Source of the DNA: Pyrinomonadaceae bacterium
GTDB taxonomy: Bacteria > Acidobacteriota > Blastocatellia > Pyrinomonadales > Pyrinomonadaceae
Direction: 5' to 3'
DNA length: 64,000 bases
NCBI GenBank assembly: GCA_025054715.1
Contig: JANWYH010000011.1
Location: forward strand, 1 to 64,000
The stretch's first letter is position 1. Each line of letters starts with the position of its first letter. Shown here piece after piece: positions 1 through 9,767 of this stretch. Position numbers and translations under genes: made by a program. The notes under the pieces are model-generated. The model saw only the letters and a list, made by a program, of their open reading frames with translations, was not told the DNA's origin and ran no database searches.

Positions 1-81
1 ATGGAGAAGGGATTGAGGTTTGCAATCAGAGAAGGTGGTAGAACCGTCGGCGCAGGTACAGTCGCGGAAATTATTGAGTAA
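1..81 (+). CDS. tuf: Elongation factor Tu, C-terminal fragment
   Basis: The window opens inside a gene whose last 26 codons read EKGLRFAIREGGRTVGAG and end in EIIE before TAA. This is the conserved end of domain III of EF-Tu, the GTPase that delivers aminoacyl-tRNA to the ribosome. The rest of the gene lies upstream of the window. Its position 20 bases before rpsJ is the common str-S10 junction. The first ATG is an internal methionine, not the start. Confidence 0.95.
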   Translation: MEKGLRFAIREGGRTVGAGTVAEIIE

Positions 82-101
82 AAATCCTTGGGATTTGAAA
101 T

Positions 102-425
102 ATGTTGAACGAAAAATTTCGCATTAAATTGAAGGCTTACGATCATAGAGTGTTAGATCAATCGGTTCAGGAGATTGTTGACAAAGCAAAGCGCACAGGT
201 GCAAAGGTTGTGGGGCCAATACCGCTTCCAACCGTAAAGAATCGTTGGACGGTTCTTCGGTCCCCGCACGTTGACAAAAAATCTCGGGAGCAGTTTGAAA
301 TAAGAATTCATAAACGGCTGATAGACATAGTAAATTCTACTCCTGAAACGATAGAAGCTCTTATGAAGCTTGATCTGCCGGCTGGTGTTGATGTTGAAAT
401 AAAGGCATTCGATAAAGCAAGATAA
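102..425 (+). CDS. rpsJ: 30S ribosomal protein S10
   Basis: This 107-residue protein has the usual S10 length and sequence, including the loop region around [20 protein letters not shown] and the C-terminal [12 protein letters not shown]10 sits in the 30S head and also pairs with NusB in transcription antitermination. It opens the S10 operon directly after tuf, with rplC following after 14 bases. The ATG start gives the canonical N terminus of the family. Confidence 0.97.
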   Translation: MLNEKFRIKLKAYDHRVLDQSVQEIVDKAKRTGAKVVGPIPLPTVKNRWTVLRSPHVDKKSREQFEIRIHKRLIDIVNSTPETIEALMKLDLPAGVDVEIKAFDKAR

Positions 426-439
426 GGGCAGGTAAGGTT

Positions 440-1099
440 ATGAATGTGACTGGCATTATTGGTAGAAAGATAGGGATGACCCAGATATTTTCTGAGGACG
501 GGACTGTTACGCCTGTAACCGTTATAAAAGCAGGGCCATGTATTGTTGTTCAAAAGAAAACTGCTTCAGGTAAAGACGGCTATAATGCTGTTCAGCTTGG
601 TTTGGTTGATGATAAACCAGTAAAGATAAAGAATGTAACCAAGCCGATGCGTGGGCACTTTGAGAAAACAGGTGGAGGCGTGCCGCCGACTAGGGTCTTA
701 AAGGAAATAAGATTGCAGGACGAGCCAGACGTAAATGTTGGCGAGCAGGTAAAGGTAGAGATTTTTTCCGAAGGCGAAAAAGTGGATGTTACTGGGAAAT
801 CAAAAGGTCGGGGTTTTGCTGGGACTGTCAAACGACATGGTTTTCGCAGAGGACCTGAATCTCACGGTTCTATGAATGTTCGTGCGCCGGGTTCAATTGG
901 TGCCTCTGCATTTCCGTCTAGGGTTTTGAAAGGAACTCGCGCATCTGGACACATGGGAAACGTAAGAGTTACTGTTAAAGGATTAACGGTAGTGAAGGTT
1001 GACCCTGAAAATAATCTGATGCTTGTGCGAGGAGCAGTTCCAGGAGCAAATGGAGGCGTTTTAATCATAAAAAAGTCAACAAAAGCCTTGAAAAAGTAA
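440..1099 (+). CDS. rplC: 50S ribosomal protein L3
   Basis: The 219-residue product starts near the family hallmark [12 protein letters not shown] and has the central glycine-rich [22 protein letters not shown] stretch that reaches toward the peptidyl-transferase centre. L3 is an early 23S rRNA assembly protein. At the position where E. coli L3 carries a methylated Gln (GQMGN), this protein reads GHMGN, so that modification is not expected. It lies between rpsJ and rplD. Confidence 0.97.
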   Translation: MNVTGIIGRKIGMTQIFSEDGTVTPVTVIKAGPCIVVQKKTASGKDGYNAVQLGLVDDKPVKIKNVTKPMRGHFEKTGGGVPPTRVLKEIRLQDEPDVNVGEQVKVEIFSEGEKVDVTGKSKGRGFAGTVKRHGFRRGPESHGSMNVRAPGSIGASAFPSRVLKGTRASGHMGNVRVTVKGLTVVKVDPENNLMLVRGAVPGANGGVLIIKKSTKALKK

Positions 1100-1128
1100 C
1101 GCTTTCTTTTTAGATAGGAGATTTAATT

Positions 1129-1800
1129 ATGCCTACTGTGAAGGTTTTTAATCTAGAGAACAAAGAAGTCGGCGAAATAAACTTATCTGATGAGGTTTTT
1201 GGTGTAGAGCTTAATGAAGCTTTGATTCACGAAGCAGTCAGAAACTTCCTAGCAAATCATCGCCGAGGAACTGCTTCAACAAAAACTCGTGGAGAAGTTT
1301 CTGGTTCGGGAAGGAAGTTGTGGCGTCAAAAAGGAACGGGACGGGCACGTGTGGGTTCGATTCGTTCCCCTCTTTGGAGAAAAGGTGGAACGGTGCATGG
1401 TCCAAAACCGCGTGATTGGTCTTACGAGCTGCCAAAGAAAATGCGTCGTGGAGCAATACGATCGGCACTTTCGGAAAGACTTCGTGAGGGGAATTTAATT
1501 GTAGTAGAAAATTTTGCGATTGAAAAGCCAAAAACGAAAGACTTTGTAAAGATAATGGGAAATTTTGGTTTGCTTGCTGATGACAAAAAACCAATCAAAA
1601 CCTTAATTGTTGATTCTTTAGAAAACAAAAATCTCGTGCTTTCTTCGAGAAATCTTCCAAAAGTAAAGGTAGTAAATAGTAACGGATTGAACATTTACGA
1701 TTTGCTTTATCATGAAAAGTTAGTTATCTCGAAGGAAGCTGTTGAGCAAGTCGAACGTCTCCTCAACCCTAAACTTGATAAGAAGGTAAAGGAGGAATAG
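1129..1800 (+). CDS. rplD: 50S ribosomal protein L4
   Basis: This 223-residue L4 carries the extended loop region with [19 protein letters not shown] that lines the peptide exit tunnel. In enterobacteria L4 is also the autogenous repressor of the S10 operon; whether that applies here cannot be seen, because the operon leader is upstream of the window. GGAG lies just before the ATG. The stop is 3 bases before the rplW start, so the two are probably co-translated. Confidence 0.97.
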   Translation: MPTVKVFNLENKEVGEINLSDEVFGVELNEALIHEAVRNFLANHRRGTASTKTRGEVSGSGRKLWRQKGTGRARVGSIRSPLWRKGGTVHGPKPRDWSYELPKKMRRGAIRSALSERLREGNLIVVENFAIEKPKTKDFVKIMGNFGLLADDKKPIKTLIVDSLENKNLVLSSRNLPKVKVVNSNGLNIYDLLYHEKLVISKEAVEQVERLLNPKLDKKVKEE

Positions 1801-1803
1801 CAA

Positions 1804-2124
1804 ATGAAGAGGTCTTCTGGAATTAGTGTTTGGGAAGTTTTGAAAGCTCCTATTGTAACAGAAAAGAGTGTTATTTTGAAAGAAGCAGAAGAAGATGAAA
1901 AGCAAGTTTTAACTTTCCGTGTGGATAAAAGAGCAACAAAAGAAGATATTAAGCGAGCGGTTGAGGAGATTTTTAATGTTAAGGTTGAAAAGGTGCACAC
2001 CGTAAATTATCAAGGGAAGACAAAGCGTCGCGGAAGATACGAAGGGCGACGCGCTTCTTGGAAGAAAGCTTACGTTACCCTAGAGAAGGGGCAACCAATG
2101 GTTGATTACGGCGAAGCTATTTAG
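1804..2124 (+). CDS. rplW: 50S ribosomal protein L23
   Basis: The 106-residue protein contains the L23 signature [11 protein letters not shown] and the basic loop [24 protein letters not shown]23 sits at the tunnel exit and is the docking site for trigger factor and SRP. The upstream AAAGGAGG (end of rplD) is a strong ribosome binding site. It lies between rplD and rplB as in most bacteria. Confidence 0.97.
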   Translation: MKRSSGISVWEVLKAPIVTEKSVILKEAEEDEKQVLTFRVDKRATKEDIKRAVEEIFNVKVEKVHTVNYQGKTKRRGRYEGRRASWKKAYVTLEKGQPMVDYGEAI

Positions 2125-2141
2125 TTTTGGAGAGAGTGAAA

Positions 2142-2972
2142 ATGCCGATTAAGAAGTTAAAACCGACATCACCAGCTAGAAGGTATCAAACTTATCTAAT
2201 AAGTGATGAGATCACACCAGGCGCAAAGCCAGAGAAGTCTTTACTAGAGCCTAAGAAGAGGATTTCGGGTCGAAATAATTATGGTCATCTAACGATCTGG
2301 CGGCGAGGTGGTGGGCACAAGCGAATGTATCGAATCATTGACTTTAAGCGTGACAAAATAGGTATTCCTGGAAAGGTCACGCAAATAGAATACGATCCGA
2401 ACCGCTCAGCAAATATAGCTCTCATAACTTATGCGGATGGAGAGAAACGATACATACTCGCTCCGCTTGGTCTAAAGGTTGGAGATACCGTAATGAGCGG
2501 AGAAGATGCCGATATTTTGCCCGGAAACGCCTTACCAATAAAAAATATTCCTTTGGGAACTTCAGTTCATAACATAGAGCTTCGTCCAGGTAAAGGCGGA
2601 CAGCTAGTAAGGGCAGCTGGCACTTTTGCTCAGATAATAGCAAAAGAAAGCGACTATGCCCACCTTAGAATGCCATCTGGTGAGATTAGAAAGGTTCCGA
2701 TCAATTGCATGGCAACCGTTGGGCAAGTTGGTAACATTGAACATGAAAATGTCAGTTTAGGAAAAGCTGGTCGCTCTCGATGGCTTGGACGTCGTCCTAC
2801 AGTGCGTGGTGTTGCAATGAATCCCGTTGATCACCCGCACGGCGGTGGTGAAGGTAAAACCTCTGGAGGTCGCCACCCCGTAACTCCGTGGGGGCAACCT
2901 ACAAGAGGTTACAAGACTAGAAGAAATAAACGCACTCAGAAATACATCGTGCGTGATAGGAGGGCTAAGTAA
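2142..2972 (+). CDS. rplB: 50S ribosomal protein L2
   Basis: I place the start at the ATG at 2142, giving [14 protein letters not shown] and 276 residues, the usual L2 length. A TTG at 2127 is in frame, but it overlaps the GGAGAG ribosome binding site that serves the ATG. The C-terminal region holds [18 protein letters not shown], the segment with the conserved histidine near the peptidyl-transferase centre. L2 is needed for subunit association and peptidyl transfer. Confidence 0.96.
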   Translation: MPIKKLKPTSPARRYQTYLISDEITPGAKPEKSLLEPKKRISGRNNYGHLTIWRRGGGHKRMYRIIDFKRDKIGIPGKVTQIEYDPNRSANIALITYADGEKRYILAPLGLKVGDTVMSGEDADILPGNALPIKNIPLGTSVHNIELRPGKGGQLVRAAGTFAQIIAKESDYAHLRMPSGEIRKVPINCMATVGQVGNIEHENVSLGKAGRSRWLGRRPTVRGVAMNPVDHPHGGGEGKTSGGRHPVTPWGQPTRGYKTRRNKRTQKYIVRDRRAK

Positions 2973-2974
2973 TT

Positions 2975-3265
2975 ATGCCTCGCTCTGTTAGAAAAGGACC
3001 TTTTGTTGATTTAAGTATCTTGAGAGTCCTAAAAAGGATAAAAGAAACCGGTAAGAAACCACCGGCGATTAAAACTTGGTCACGCCGGTCAACCATAATA
3101 CCGGAAATGGTTGGTTTGACTTTTGGCGTTCACAACGGAAAGCGTCACATACCGGTTTACATAACAGAAAACATGGTTGGGCATAAACTAGGAGAATTTG
3201 CCCCGACCAGAACTTTCAAAGGGCATCCGGGAACAAAAGCCGAAAAAGCTGCGAAAAAGAAGTGA
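2975..3265 (+). CDS. rpsS: 30S ribosomal protein S19
   Basis: This 96-residue protein begins [15 protein letters not shown] and contains [15 protein letters not shown] and [11 protein letters not shown], all typical of S19. S19 binds the 30S head with S13 and contacts the A-site finger bridge. It starts 2 bases after rplB and ends in a lysine/alanine-rich tail. No unusual features were seen. Confidence 0.97.
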   Translation: MPRSVRKGPFVDLSILRVLKRIKETGKKPPAIKTWSRRSTIIPEMVGLTFGVHNGKRHIPVYITENMVGHKLGEFAPTRTFKGHPGTKAEKAAKKK

Positions 3266-3280
3266 GCACAAAGAGGAATT

Positions 3281-3748
3281 ATGGAAGCGATAGCAAGAAC
3301 TAGGTATCTAAAAGGTTCGCCAAGAAAAACCCGTTTGGTAATTGATTTAATTCGTGGGCAAAAGGTTTCACGAGCCTTTGCAATTTTGAAATTTACTAAC
3401 AAGCGTGCAGCTAGATCGATCGAAAAAACCTTGCGGTCAGCCGTAGCTAATGCAGTTTATAAAGCGGAACTGCAGAATATAGCTATCGATCCGGGCGATC
3501 TTTACGTGAAGGCTTGTTATGTTGACATGGGACCTACAAAAAATCGATATAGACTGCGTCCGGCACCTCAAGGTAGGGCATATCGCGAAAGGAGGCATTA
3601 TTGCCATATTACAATAGCGGTTTCAACTGAAAATCCTGGAAAGAAAGATATCAAGGCAATAAAGTCTCAAGCTACGGTTCAGGAACCAGTAAGTATAAAA
3701 GATTCAACCGAGGAAATCTCGAAAGAAACTGAAAAGAAAGAGGAGTAA
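3281..3748 (+). CDS. rplV: 50S ribosomal protein L22 with C-terminal tail
   Basis: The first ~110 residues are a standard L22, with [20 protein letters not shown] at the start and the beta-hairpin region [18 protein letters not shown]22 lines the exit tunnel. At 155 residues it is longer than the usual 110-120. The extra ~40 residues form a Ser/Thr/Glu/Lys-rich, probably disordered tail ending [11 protein letters not shown]. The tail is in frame with no sign of a frameshift, so I read it as a real lineage extension. Confidence 0.95.
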   Translation: MEAIARTRYLKGSPRKTRLVIDLIRGQKVSRAFAILKFTNKRAARSIEKTLRSAVANAVYKAELQNIAIDPGDLYVKACYVDMGPTKNRYRLRPAPQGRAYRERRHYCHITIAVSTENPGKKDIKAIKSQATVQEPVSIKDSTEEISKETEKKEE

Positions 3749-3762
3749 TCGGCGAAGAATTT

Positions 3763-4473
3763 ATGGGACAGAAGGTTCATCCATACGGTTTTCGAGTAGG
3801 TTATAACAAAGATTGGCATTCACATTGGTTTGCCAAAAAGAAGGAATTTTCAAAATTTTTGGCTGAGGATCTAGAGCTGAAAAGGGATCTAAAAAAGCGG
3901 TTTGCTGGAGCAGGAGTTTCGCATGTTGATATTGAAAGAGCGGCGAATCGTCTAAAAATAACGATTTACACCTCACGGCCAGGAATTATAATAGGTCGCA
4001 AAGGTGCTGAAATGGAAAAATTAAGAGAAGAAATAGCCAAAAAGACGAAGTATGATGTAGTAGTTTCTATTCAAGAGATTCAAAAGCCTGAGCTTAATGC
4101 TCAGCTTCAGGCAGAAAAGATTGCTCAGCAGATAGAAAAACGTGTTGCTTTTCGTCGCGCGATGAAGCGGATTATAGAAGAATCACAACGTTTCGGAGCT
4201 TTAGGAGTTAAAGTAATGTGTTCAGGTAGGCTTAACGGTGCCGAAATAGCCCGTTCGGAGTGGATTTTAGAAGGAAGACTTCCGCTTCACACGCTTCGAG
4301 CAGATATTGACTACGGATTTGCAGAAGCGTTGACGACTCTTGGGGTTATAGGAGTAAAGGTTTGGATATACAAGGGTGATATTCTCGATCCAAAAGCTTC
4401 AATGGCTCGTGGAACTACGACTGATCCGATTAATGATGCAAAGCCGAAAGTAAGAGGGTTTCGTAGGCGCTAA
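3763..4473 (+). CDS. rpsC: 30S ribosomal protein S3
   Basis: The 236-residue protein starts [19 protein letters not shown], has the KH-domain GXXG segment [16 protein letters not shown] and the C-terminal half with [21 protein letters not shown]3 forms the mRNA entry pore of the 30S subunit and contributes helicase activity there. It lies between rplV and rplP. Length and motifs are normal. Confidence 0.97.
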   Translation: MGQKVHPYGFRVGYNKDWHSHWFAKKKEFSKFLAEDLELKRDLKKRFAGAGVSHVDIERAANRLKITIYTSRPGIIIGRKGAEMEKLREEIAKKTKYDVVVSIQEIQKPELNAQLQAEKIAQQIEKRVAFRRAMKRIIEESQRFGALGVKVMCSGRLNGAEIARSEWILEGRLPLHTLRADIDYGFAEALTTLGVIGVKVWIYKGDILDPKASMARGTTTDPINDAKPKVRGFRRR

Positions 4474-4494
4474 TAAAAGTGAGGTGGATTAGCT

Positions 4495-4923
4495 ATGTTA
4501 ATGCCTAAAAAAGTCAAATATCGAAGAGTTCAGAAGGGAAGAATCAAGGGAAAAGCTACTCGCGGTGATAAGATAAGCTTTGGCGATTATGGTCTAAAGG
4601 CTTTAGAAGCTGGGTGGATAACAGATAGACAGATAGAAGCGGCACGTGTTGCCATGACCCGTCATGTAAAACGTGGTGGTAAGATATGGATTAGAATTTT
4701 TCCTGACAAACCGATCACTAAAAAACCTGCGGAAACTCGTATGGGAAGCGGTAAGGGAGCTCCGGATCACTGGGTAGCAGTTGTTAAGCCCGGTCGGATA
4801 CTTTATGAAATTCAGGGAGTTAGTGAGGAGATGGCACGTGAAGCAATGCGGCTCGCAGCTCAAAAGCTTCCTATAAAGGTTAAGTTCGTAACTCGTGCCG
4901 ATATGGAAGGAGGGGTTGTCTAA
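4495..4923 (+). CDS. rplP: 50S ribosomal protein L16
   Basis: The product starts [16 protein letters not shown], the usual L16 N terminus, so the ATG at 4495 is preferred over the internal ATG at 4501; GAGGTGG lies about 8 bases upstream. It includes [22 protein letters not shown] and [20 protein letters not shown]16 helps organise the A site of the 50S subunit. Its TAA overlaps the rpmC ATG by one base (TAATG), suggesting translational coupling. Confidence 0.97.
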   Translation: MLMPKKVKYRRVQKGRIKGKATRGDKISFGDYGLKALEAGWITDRQIEAARVAMTRHVKRGGKIWIRIFPDKPITKKPAETRMGSGKGAPDHWVAVVKPGRILYEIQGVSEEMAREAMRLAAQKLPIKVKFVTRADMEGGVV

Positions 4924-5132
4924 TGAAAAGGAAAGAGTTGATGGAGCAACTTAGAGGGATGTCTCTTGAAGAGCTGAAAGAACAGGCAGAAAGCCTAAGA
5001 GAGTCCTTGTTTCGTTTGAGATTCAGAAAGTCGATGGGCTTTCGTGAGGTTGTCAAAGACATCAGACGAGAGAAAAAGGTTTTAGCTAGAGTTTTGACTT
5101 TAATAAATGAACTAGAGAAACAAAAAAATTAA
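4923..5132 (+). CDS. rpmC: 50S ribosomal protein L29
   Basis: This 69-residue helical protein has the L29 pattern: an N-terminal helix (MEQLRGMSLEELKEQ), then LRFRKSMGFREVVKDIRREKKVLARVLT. L29 sits near the tunnel exit beside L23. It starts within the rplP stop codon, and rpsQ follows closely. Confidence 0.95.
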   Translation: MKRKELMEQLRGMSLEELKEQAESLRESLFRLRFRKSMGFREVVKDIRREKKVLARVLTLINELEKQKN

Positions 5133-5150
5133 AATGAGGTTTTGCTGAAG

Positions 5151-5486
5151 ATGGAGGACCTAAAGGAAAAGATAGAGGGTGAAACCGAAACTTCTGAAAG
5201 TTCAGATGAAGTGAAAACGTCTGTTTCTGCTCCTAGAAAGAGAAGAAGAGCAGAGCGGATCGGGATAGTTGTTTCCGATAAGATGATGAAAACAGTTGTT
5301 GTTAGAGTTGATAGGCTTGTCAAACATCCAAAATACCGCAAATATGTTAAAAGGCGCAAGAAGTTTATGGCGCATGACGAGTTGGGAGCAAAGATCGGCG
5401 ACAAGGTTAGAATCGTGGAAACTCGCCCGCTTTCAGCTCGCAAGCGATGGAGAGTTGTTGAGATAATTCAAAAGGCTTCAAGGTAG
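5151..5486 (+). CDS. rpsQ: 30S ribosomal protein S17 with N-terminal extension
   Basis: The S17 core runs from about residue 35 ([19 protein letters not shown]) to the end and includes [19 protein letters not shown] and [19 protein letters not shown]17 is a primary 16S rRNA binder with an OB fold. From the ATG at 5151 the protein has 111 residues, against about 85 usually. The extra N-terminal segment is rich in Glu, Ser and Thr and ends in a basic KRRR patch. An in-frame TTG at 5142 is only one base from the GAGGT and is less likely as the start. Confidence 0.94.
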   Translation: MEDLKEKIEGETETSESSDEVKTSVSAPRKRRRAERIGIVVSDKMMKTVVVRVDRLVKHPKYRKYVKRRKKFMAHDELGAKIGDKVRIVETRPLSARKRWRVVEIIQKASR

Positions 5487-5511
5487 TTTCTTTAGGAGAG
5501 GTGAGAAGATT

Positions 5512-5880
5512 ATGATTCAGATGCGCACGATGCTCGTAGTGGCCGATAATTCTGGCGCAAAAAAGGTGCAGATGATTTTACCACTCGGTGGCTCAACCGG
5601 AAAAACGGCCACAATCGGCGATAGGATAAAGGTTACCGTAAAGGAGGCAGCGCCAGATGGAGCAGTTAAGAAAGGAAAAGTTTATACGGCTGTAGTCGTA
5701 AGAACAAGAAAAGAGATAAGGCGTAAAGACGGAACCTATATTCGTTTTGATGATAATGCTGCAGTTTTGATAAAAGATGACGGAACTCCTATCGGGACGC
5801 GTGTTTTCGGTCCCGTTGCACGTGAGCTTCGCGAGAAAAATTATATGAAAATAGTTTCTTTGGCGCCGGAGGTTATATGA
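5512..5880 (+). CDS. rplN: 50S ribosomal protein L14
   Basis: A canonical 122-residue L14 starts [20 protein letters not shown] and ends [19 protein letters not shown]14 contacts the 30S subunit (bridges B5 and B8) and is the binding site of the silencing factor RsfS. Its TGA overlaps the next ATG as ATGA, so rplX is probably translationally coupled. Confidence 0.97.
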   Translation: MIQMRTMLVVADNSGAKKVQMILPLGGSTGKTATIGDRIKVTVKEAAPDGAVKKGKVYTAVVVRTRKEIRRKDGTYIRFDDNAAVLIKDDGTPIGTRVFGPVARELREKNYMKIVSLAPEVI

Positions 5881-6266
5881 AGAAAGAAATTAAAAAAGGG
5901 GTTTACAAGACCAAGATAAAACAAGGTGATAAGGTAATATTCATTGCTGGCAAAGAGTATAACATTTTCGATAAAGATGGAAAACGCAAGCCTTACGTTG
6001 GTAAGGTTATCGCGGTTGATCCTCGCCGTGGTAAAGTTAAAGTTGAAGGCGCAAGATTAGTTAAAAAACATCGAAAGCCGATTCCCCAACTTAACATAGA
6101 AGGTGGAATTTTTGAGGAAGAAGCTTGGGTTGATATATCGAATGTTGCGTTGGTTGACCCGAAAACAGGTAAACCAACTCGCATAAGATATGAAATTCGT
6201 GATGGTAAAAAAGTAAGAGTTGCCGTAAGAAGTGGAGAAGTCATACCCGAGCCAAAAAAGGCTTAA
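5877..6266 (+). CDS. rplX: 50S ribosomal protein L24
   Basis: The KOW-type core ([15 protein letters not shown] to [19 protein letters not shown]) and the later [19 protein letters not shown] identify L24, an assembly initiator for the 50S subunit. At 129 residues it is somewhat longer than the usual ~105. Additions are an insertion after the first KOW strand ([14 protein letters not shown]) and a basic tail. The start overlaps the rplN stop (ATGA). Confidence 0.95.
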   Translation: MKKEIKKGVYKTKIKQGDKVIFIAGKEYNIFDKDGKRKPYVGKVIAVDPRRGKVKVEGARLVKKHRKPIPQLNIEGGIFEEEAWVDISNVALVDPKTGKPTRIRYEIRDGKKVRVAVRSGEVIPEPKKA

Positions 6267-6317
6267 TCTCCGGAAACACTGAAACGGTGAGACCCGGAAT
6301 GTAGGGAGAGTTGAGAG

Positions 6318-6860
6318 ATGGCAAGACTAAAGGATAAATATAGAAATGAAGTAATGCCCGCTTTAGCGAAGGAATTCGGGATAAAGAATCCAATGGCAAT
6401 TCCGCGTTTAGAAAAGATAGTTATCAATATGGGTTTAGGGGAAGCTGTTTCGAATCCGAAGATTTTAGACGTGGCAGTTGAAGAACTTAAGGCTATTACT
6501 GGGCAAAAACCAGTGATTACTAAAGCCAAAAAATCCATAGCTTCTTTTAAGTTACGTCAAGGGATGAGGATAGGAGCTATGGTTACCTTGCGTGGCGATA
6601 GAATGTATGAATTCTTGGATAGATTGATTTCCATAGCTCTGCCGCGTGTTAGGGATTTCAAAGGGCTTTCCCCGAAGTCGTTTGACGGGCGAGGTAACTA
6701 TACGCTTGGAATTCGCGAGCAGATAATTTTCCCAGAAGTTGATTTTAACAAGGTTGACAAGATTCGTGGGATGAATATTTCAATAGTAACAACAGCCAAG
6801 AACGATGAGTTAGGTTTTGCTCTTTTGAAAGCTTTGGGAATGCCTTTTAGGAAGAATTGA
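6318..6860 (+). CDS. rplE: 50S ribosomal protein L5
   Basis: The 180-residue protein has the L5 signatures [36 protein letters not shown] and the C-terminal [21 protein letters not shown]5 binds 5S rRNA in the central protuberance with L18. The ATG follows GGGAGAG. It ends 6 bases before rpsN. Confidence 0.97.
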   Translation: MARLKDKYRNEVMPALAKEFGIKNPMAIPRLEKIVINMGLGEAVSNPKILDVAVEELKAITGQKPVITKAKKSIASFKLRQGMRIGAMVTLRGDRMYEFLDRLISIALPRVRDFKGLSPKSFDGRGNYTLGIREQIIFPEVDFNKVDKIRGMNISIVTTAKNDELGFALLKALGMPFRKN

Positions 6861-6866
6861 GGAATT

Positions 6867-7172
6867 ATGGCGAAGATAAGTAAGATAGTAAAGAATGAAA
6901 AAAGAAAAGCCATTGTTGCAAAATATGCCGAGCGTCGAGCTGAACTTAAGAGAATAATAAAAAATCCGAACTCGACGCCGGAGCAGATACAAGAGGCTAT
7001 TTTGAAACTGCAAAAGATGCCTCGTGATGCAAGTCCTGTTAGGGTCAGGAACCGTTGTTCACAAACGGGACGGCCGCGTGCATATTTGCGCAGATTTGGT
7101 GTTTCAAGAATAGCCCTACGGGAGCTTGCTTTGCGCGGACAAATTCCTGGAATGATTAAGGCTAGCTGGTAA
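6867..7172 (+). CDS. rpsN: 30S ribosomal protein S14, zinc-independent form
   Basis: This is the long (101-residue) S14. The C-terminal block [21 protein letters not shown] lacks the CxxC...CxxC zinc knuckle of the short form, so it is the C-minus paralogue type. S14 sits in the 30S head near S3 and S10. It is in the usual spc position between rplE and rpsH. Confidence 0.96.
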   Translation: MAKISKIVKNEKRKAIVAKYAERRAELKRIIKNPNSTPEQIQEAILKLQKMPRDASPVRVRNRCSQTGRPRAYLRRFGVSRIALRELALRGQIPGMIKASW

Positions 7173-7197
7173 ATTTCGATTGGGTGGAGTTTTAGAG

Positions 7198-7593
7198 ATG
7201 ATTCAGGATCCGATATCTGACATGCTTATACGCATAAAGAACGCTATCGCAGCAAAACACCCGCGCGTAGATGTGCCGGGTTCAAAAATGAAGCTAGAGA
7301 TAGCAAGAATCTTAAAAGAAGAAGGCTACATAAATAGCTACATGACGAAGGGAGAAGGTGCAAAATACTCAATTAGGATATTCCTTCGTTATGATGCAAA
7401 AGGTAATTCTTCAATAACTGAGCTTAAGAGAGTTTCAAAGCCGAGCCGTCGCGTTTATGTAAAGGCATCGGAAATTCCTAAAGTCTTAGGCGGTTACGGC
7501 ATTTGTATACTTTCAACTCCGAAGGGAGTAATGACCGGCAAAAAGGCTCGCCAAGAGAATGTTGGTGGAGAGCTGATAGCCGAAATATATTGA
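7198..7593 (+). CDS. rpsH: 30S ribosomal protein S8
   Basis: I take the ATG at 7198 (MIQDPISDMLIRIKNA), the conserved S8 N terminus; GGTGGAG lies about 9 bases upstream. The TTG at 7180 would add six residues and precede the ribosome binding site. The 131-residue protein ends GGELIAEIY with GICILSTPKGVMTGKKAR before it. S8 is a primary 16S rRNA binder and, in E. coli, the spc operon repressor. Confidence 0.96.
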   Translation: MIQDPISDMLIRIKNAIAAKHPRVDVPGSKMKLEIARILKEEGYINSYMTKGEGAKYSIRIFLRYDAKGNSSITELKRVSKPSRRVYVKASEIPKVLGGYGICILSTPKGVMTGKKARQENVGGELIAEIY

Positions 7594-7608
7594 TTCAAGA
7601 GGTGCTTT

Positions 7609-8169
7609 ATGTCTCGCGTAGGGAAAAAACCGATAAGTTTGCCAGCCGGTGTAACAGTGACGATTCATGAAAAGGAGCTGGAAGTAAAAGGTCCAAAGGG
7701 AACATTAAAAACTCCGATTCCAAACGGAATAAAATTTCGTTTGGAAAATAACCATTTGATAACTGAAAGAGAAGGCGATGAATATGCGGCTTTACATGGT
7801 TTAGCGCGTGCTTTAGCAAATAATGCTGTAATTGGTGTAACTCAAGGGTTTAGTAAAGCAATGGACATAGTCGGTGTAGGCTACAAAGCGGAGCTTCAAG
7901 GTAGGAAACTAGTTTTTTCATTGGGATATTCGCATCCAGTTGAATATAGTCTACCAGAAGGGATTGACGTGAAAATAGAAAGGGATAATGCAAAAAGCTC
8001 AATTAACCAGTATCAAGCAACGTTAATCATTACCGGGATTGATAAGCAAAAACTAGGTCAAGTTTGTGCCGAATTGAATCGTTTAAGAAAACCTGATGCC
8101 TATAAGGGCAAGGGTATCCGATACGCTGATAGAGTGTATAAACTCAAACCAGGGAAAGCAGGTAAATAA
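7609..8169 (+). CDS. rplF: 50S ribosomal protein L6
   Basis: The 186-residue protein starts [14 protein letters not shown] and ends in the signature [27 protein letters not shown]6 has two similar alpha/beta domains and lies near the factor-binding region of the 50S subunit. It starts 15 bases after rpsH, with an AAGAGGTG ribosome binding site. Confidence 0.97.
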   Translation: MSRVGKKPISLPAGVTVTIHEKELEVKGPKGTLKTPIPNGIKFRLENNHLITEREGDEYAALHGLARALANNAVIGVTQGFSKAMDIVGVGYKAELQGRKLVFSLGYSHPVEYSLPEGIDVKIERDNAKSSINQYQATLIITGIDKQKLGQVCAELNRLRKPDAYKGKGIRYADRVYKLKPGKAGK

Positions 8170-8172
8170 TTT

Positions 8173-8559
8173 ATGGCGAGGAAGAACAGAGCTGAGGTCA
8201 GAAAAGCTATTCACCGTCGGATACGCAAAAAAGTGAGAGGAAGCAGCGTAAGGCCACGTCTTGCCGTTTTTCGTAGCTTAAAGCATATTTACGCACAGAT
8301 AATAGACGATGATAGCGGTAAGACTTTGGTAGCAGCTTCTACCCTAGAGAAAGACTTGCGTGGAAGCACTGGCGGAAACATAGAAGCTGCAATTAGAGTT
8401 GGTAAGGCGATAGCCGAAAGAGCCTTAGCTGCCGGGATAACCCAAGTAGTTTTCGATAGAGGTGGATATGTTTATCACGGCAGAGTAAAAGCCTTAATTG
8501 AAGCTTCTCGCGAAGCAGGACTAAACCGAAAAGAGGAATTGAAAGATGAAGATAAGTAA
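8173..8559 (+). CDS. rplR: 50S ribosomal protein L18
   Basis: This L18 includes [34 protein letters not shown] and the conserved [24 protein letters not shown]. It has 128 residues. L18 binds 5S rRNA together with L5. The 3' end overlaps the rpsE start by 14 bases, which adds a short acidic tail (KEELKDEDK) beyond the usual L18 end. Confidence 0.96.
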   Translation: MARKNRAEVRKAIHRRIRKKVRGSSVRPRLAVFRSLKHIYAQIIDDDSGKTLVAASTLEKDLRGSTGGNIEAAIRVGKAIAERALAAGITQVVFDRGGYVYHGRVKALIEASREAGLNRKEELKDEDK

Positions 8560-9058
8560 AGAGAGGAGAGTTTCACCACAAGGTTTAATACTGAAGGATC
8601 ATCTGATTTCGGTAAATCGAGTGACTAAGGTTGTAAAGGGCGGAAAGAATCTATCTTTTGCTGCCTTAGTCGTTGTTGGGGATGAAGCTGGGCACGTAGG
8701 ATTCGGAACAGGGAAGGCTAGAGAAGTGCCTAGCGCAATAAAAAAGGCAATCGAGTCGGCTAAGAAAAATCTTATCAGAGTTCCACTTATTAGCGGCACG
8801 TTGCCGCATCCCATGATTGGCGATCACGGGGCAACGAAGGTTTTGGTAAAGCCAGCAGGCGAAGGAACGGGTGTTATTGCTGGTGGTGCAGTAAGGGCTA
8901 TCATGCAAGCTTTGGGTGTTCGCAATGTTCGCACGAAAATTTTAGGCTCGACAAATCCACATAATGTTGTAAGGGCTACATTTGATGCGCTTTTGAAAAT
9001 CAAAGATCCGATAGAAGTTGCTCGCCTGCGGGGCAAGCCTTTAGAAGAAATCCTGTAA
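8546..9058 (+). CDS. rpsE: 30S ribosomal protein S5
   Basis: The 170-residue S5 has its dsRNA-binding-like N domain ([20 protein letters not shown]) and the C domain with [20 protein letters not shown] and [20 protein letters not shown]5 acts in translational fidelity and at the mRNA entry site. The ATG at 8546 lies inside the end of rplR, after GAGGAATTGAAAG, so initiation is probably coupled. Confidence 0.96.
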   Translation: MKISKERRVSPQGLILKDHLISVNRVTKVVKGGKNLSFAALVVVGDEAGHVGFGTGKAREVPSAIKKAIESAKKNLIRVPLISGTLPHPMIGDHGATKVLVKPAGEGTGVIAGGAVRAIMQALGVRNVRTKILGSTNPHNVVRATFDALLKIKDPIEVARLRGKPLEEIL

Positions 9059-9072
9059 ACTTGGAGGAAGAA

Positions 9073-9276
9073 ATGCCAAGAAAGAAAAAGCAGGAAGAAA
9101 AGAGAACTGTAAAGATTCAATATTATCGAAGTTCTATTGGCTATTCTCATAAGCAAAAGAAACTTGTCAAAAGTTTAGGTTTTACAAAACTAAATCAGGT
9201 AGTCGAACGACCTGATACGCCTGCTATTCGTGGAATTGTTGCCAAGGTTCCGCATCTTTTGAGAATAATTGAATAA
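9073..9276 (+). CDS. rpmD: 50S ribosomal protein L30
   Basis: I use the ATG at 9073, since the upstream TTG at 9061 overlaps the GGAGGAAG ribosome binding site. The 67-residue product has a basic lead ([14 protein letters not shown]), then the L30 core [20 protein letters not shown] and [23 protein letters not shown]30 is a small 50S protein in the usual slot between rpsE and rplO. Confidence 0.94.
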   Translation: MPRKKKQEEKRTVKIQYYRSSIGYSHKQKKLVKSLGFTKLNQVVERPDTPAIRGIVAKVPHLLRIIE

Positions 9277-9293
9277 GGTAGGAGTAAGAGAAA

Positions 9294-9752
9294 ATGACAC
9301 TTTCGCTTAATAATTTGCATCCGGCAAAGGGAAGTAAGCAAAAAAAGAAGAGAGTTGGGCGTGGACCCGGTTCGGGACTTGGTAAAACAGCAGGAAGAGG
9401 TACCAAAGGTCAGAAGTCTCGTTCTGGATATTCGAGAAGACGAGGTTTCGAAGGTGGGCAGATGCCCTTGCAGAGAAGACTTCCAAAAAGAGGGTTCACA
9501 AATCCCTTCAAAAAGAGATGGGTTGAAGTAAGTCTTTCGAAGATAGAAGCGAATTTTAATTCCGGTGATGAAGTTTCGCCAGAAATTTTACATGAAAAAG
9601 GTTTGATAAAAAAAGTAAATCATGACGTTGTGGTTTTAGGCAACGGAGACATAACGAAACCACTTAAGATCATGGCACATCGTTTTACCAAGTCGGCGAA
9701 GGAAAAAATTGAAAAGGCTGGTGGAACGGCTCTCTTGATCACAAAGCAATAA
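9294..9752 (+). CDS. rplO: 50S ribosomal protein L15
   Basis: The 152-residue protein starts [20 protein letters not shown] and continues with the glycine-rich, basic L15 arm [20 protein letters not shown]. It ends with the globular domain. L15 binds late in 50S assembly. The gene contains a run of seven A at 9340-9346 that is read in frame, a useful control for the homopolymer frameshifts elsewhere in the window. Confidence 0.96.
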   Translation: MTLSLNNLHPAKGSKQKKKRVGRGPGSGLGKTAGRGTKGQKSRSGYSRRRGFEGGQMPLQRRLPKRGFTNPFKKRWVEVSLSKIEANFNSGDEVSPEILHEKGLIKKVNHDVVVLGNGDITKPLKIMAHRFTKSAKEKIEKAGGTALLITKQ

Positions 9753-9767
9753 GGAGCATTCTAAAAG

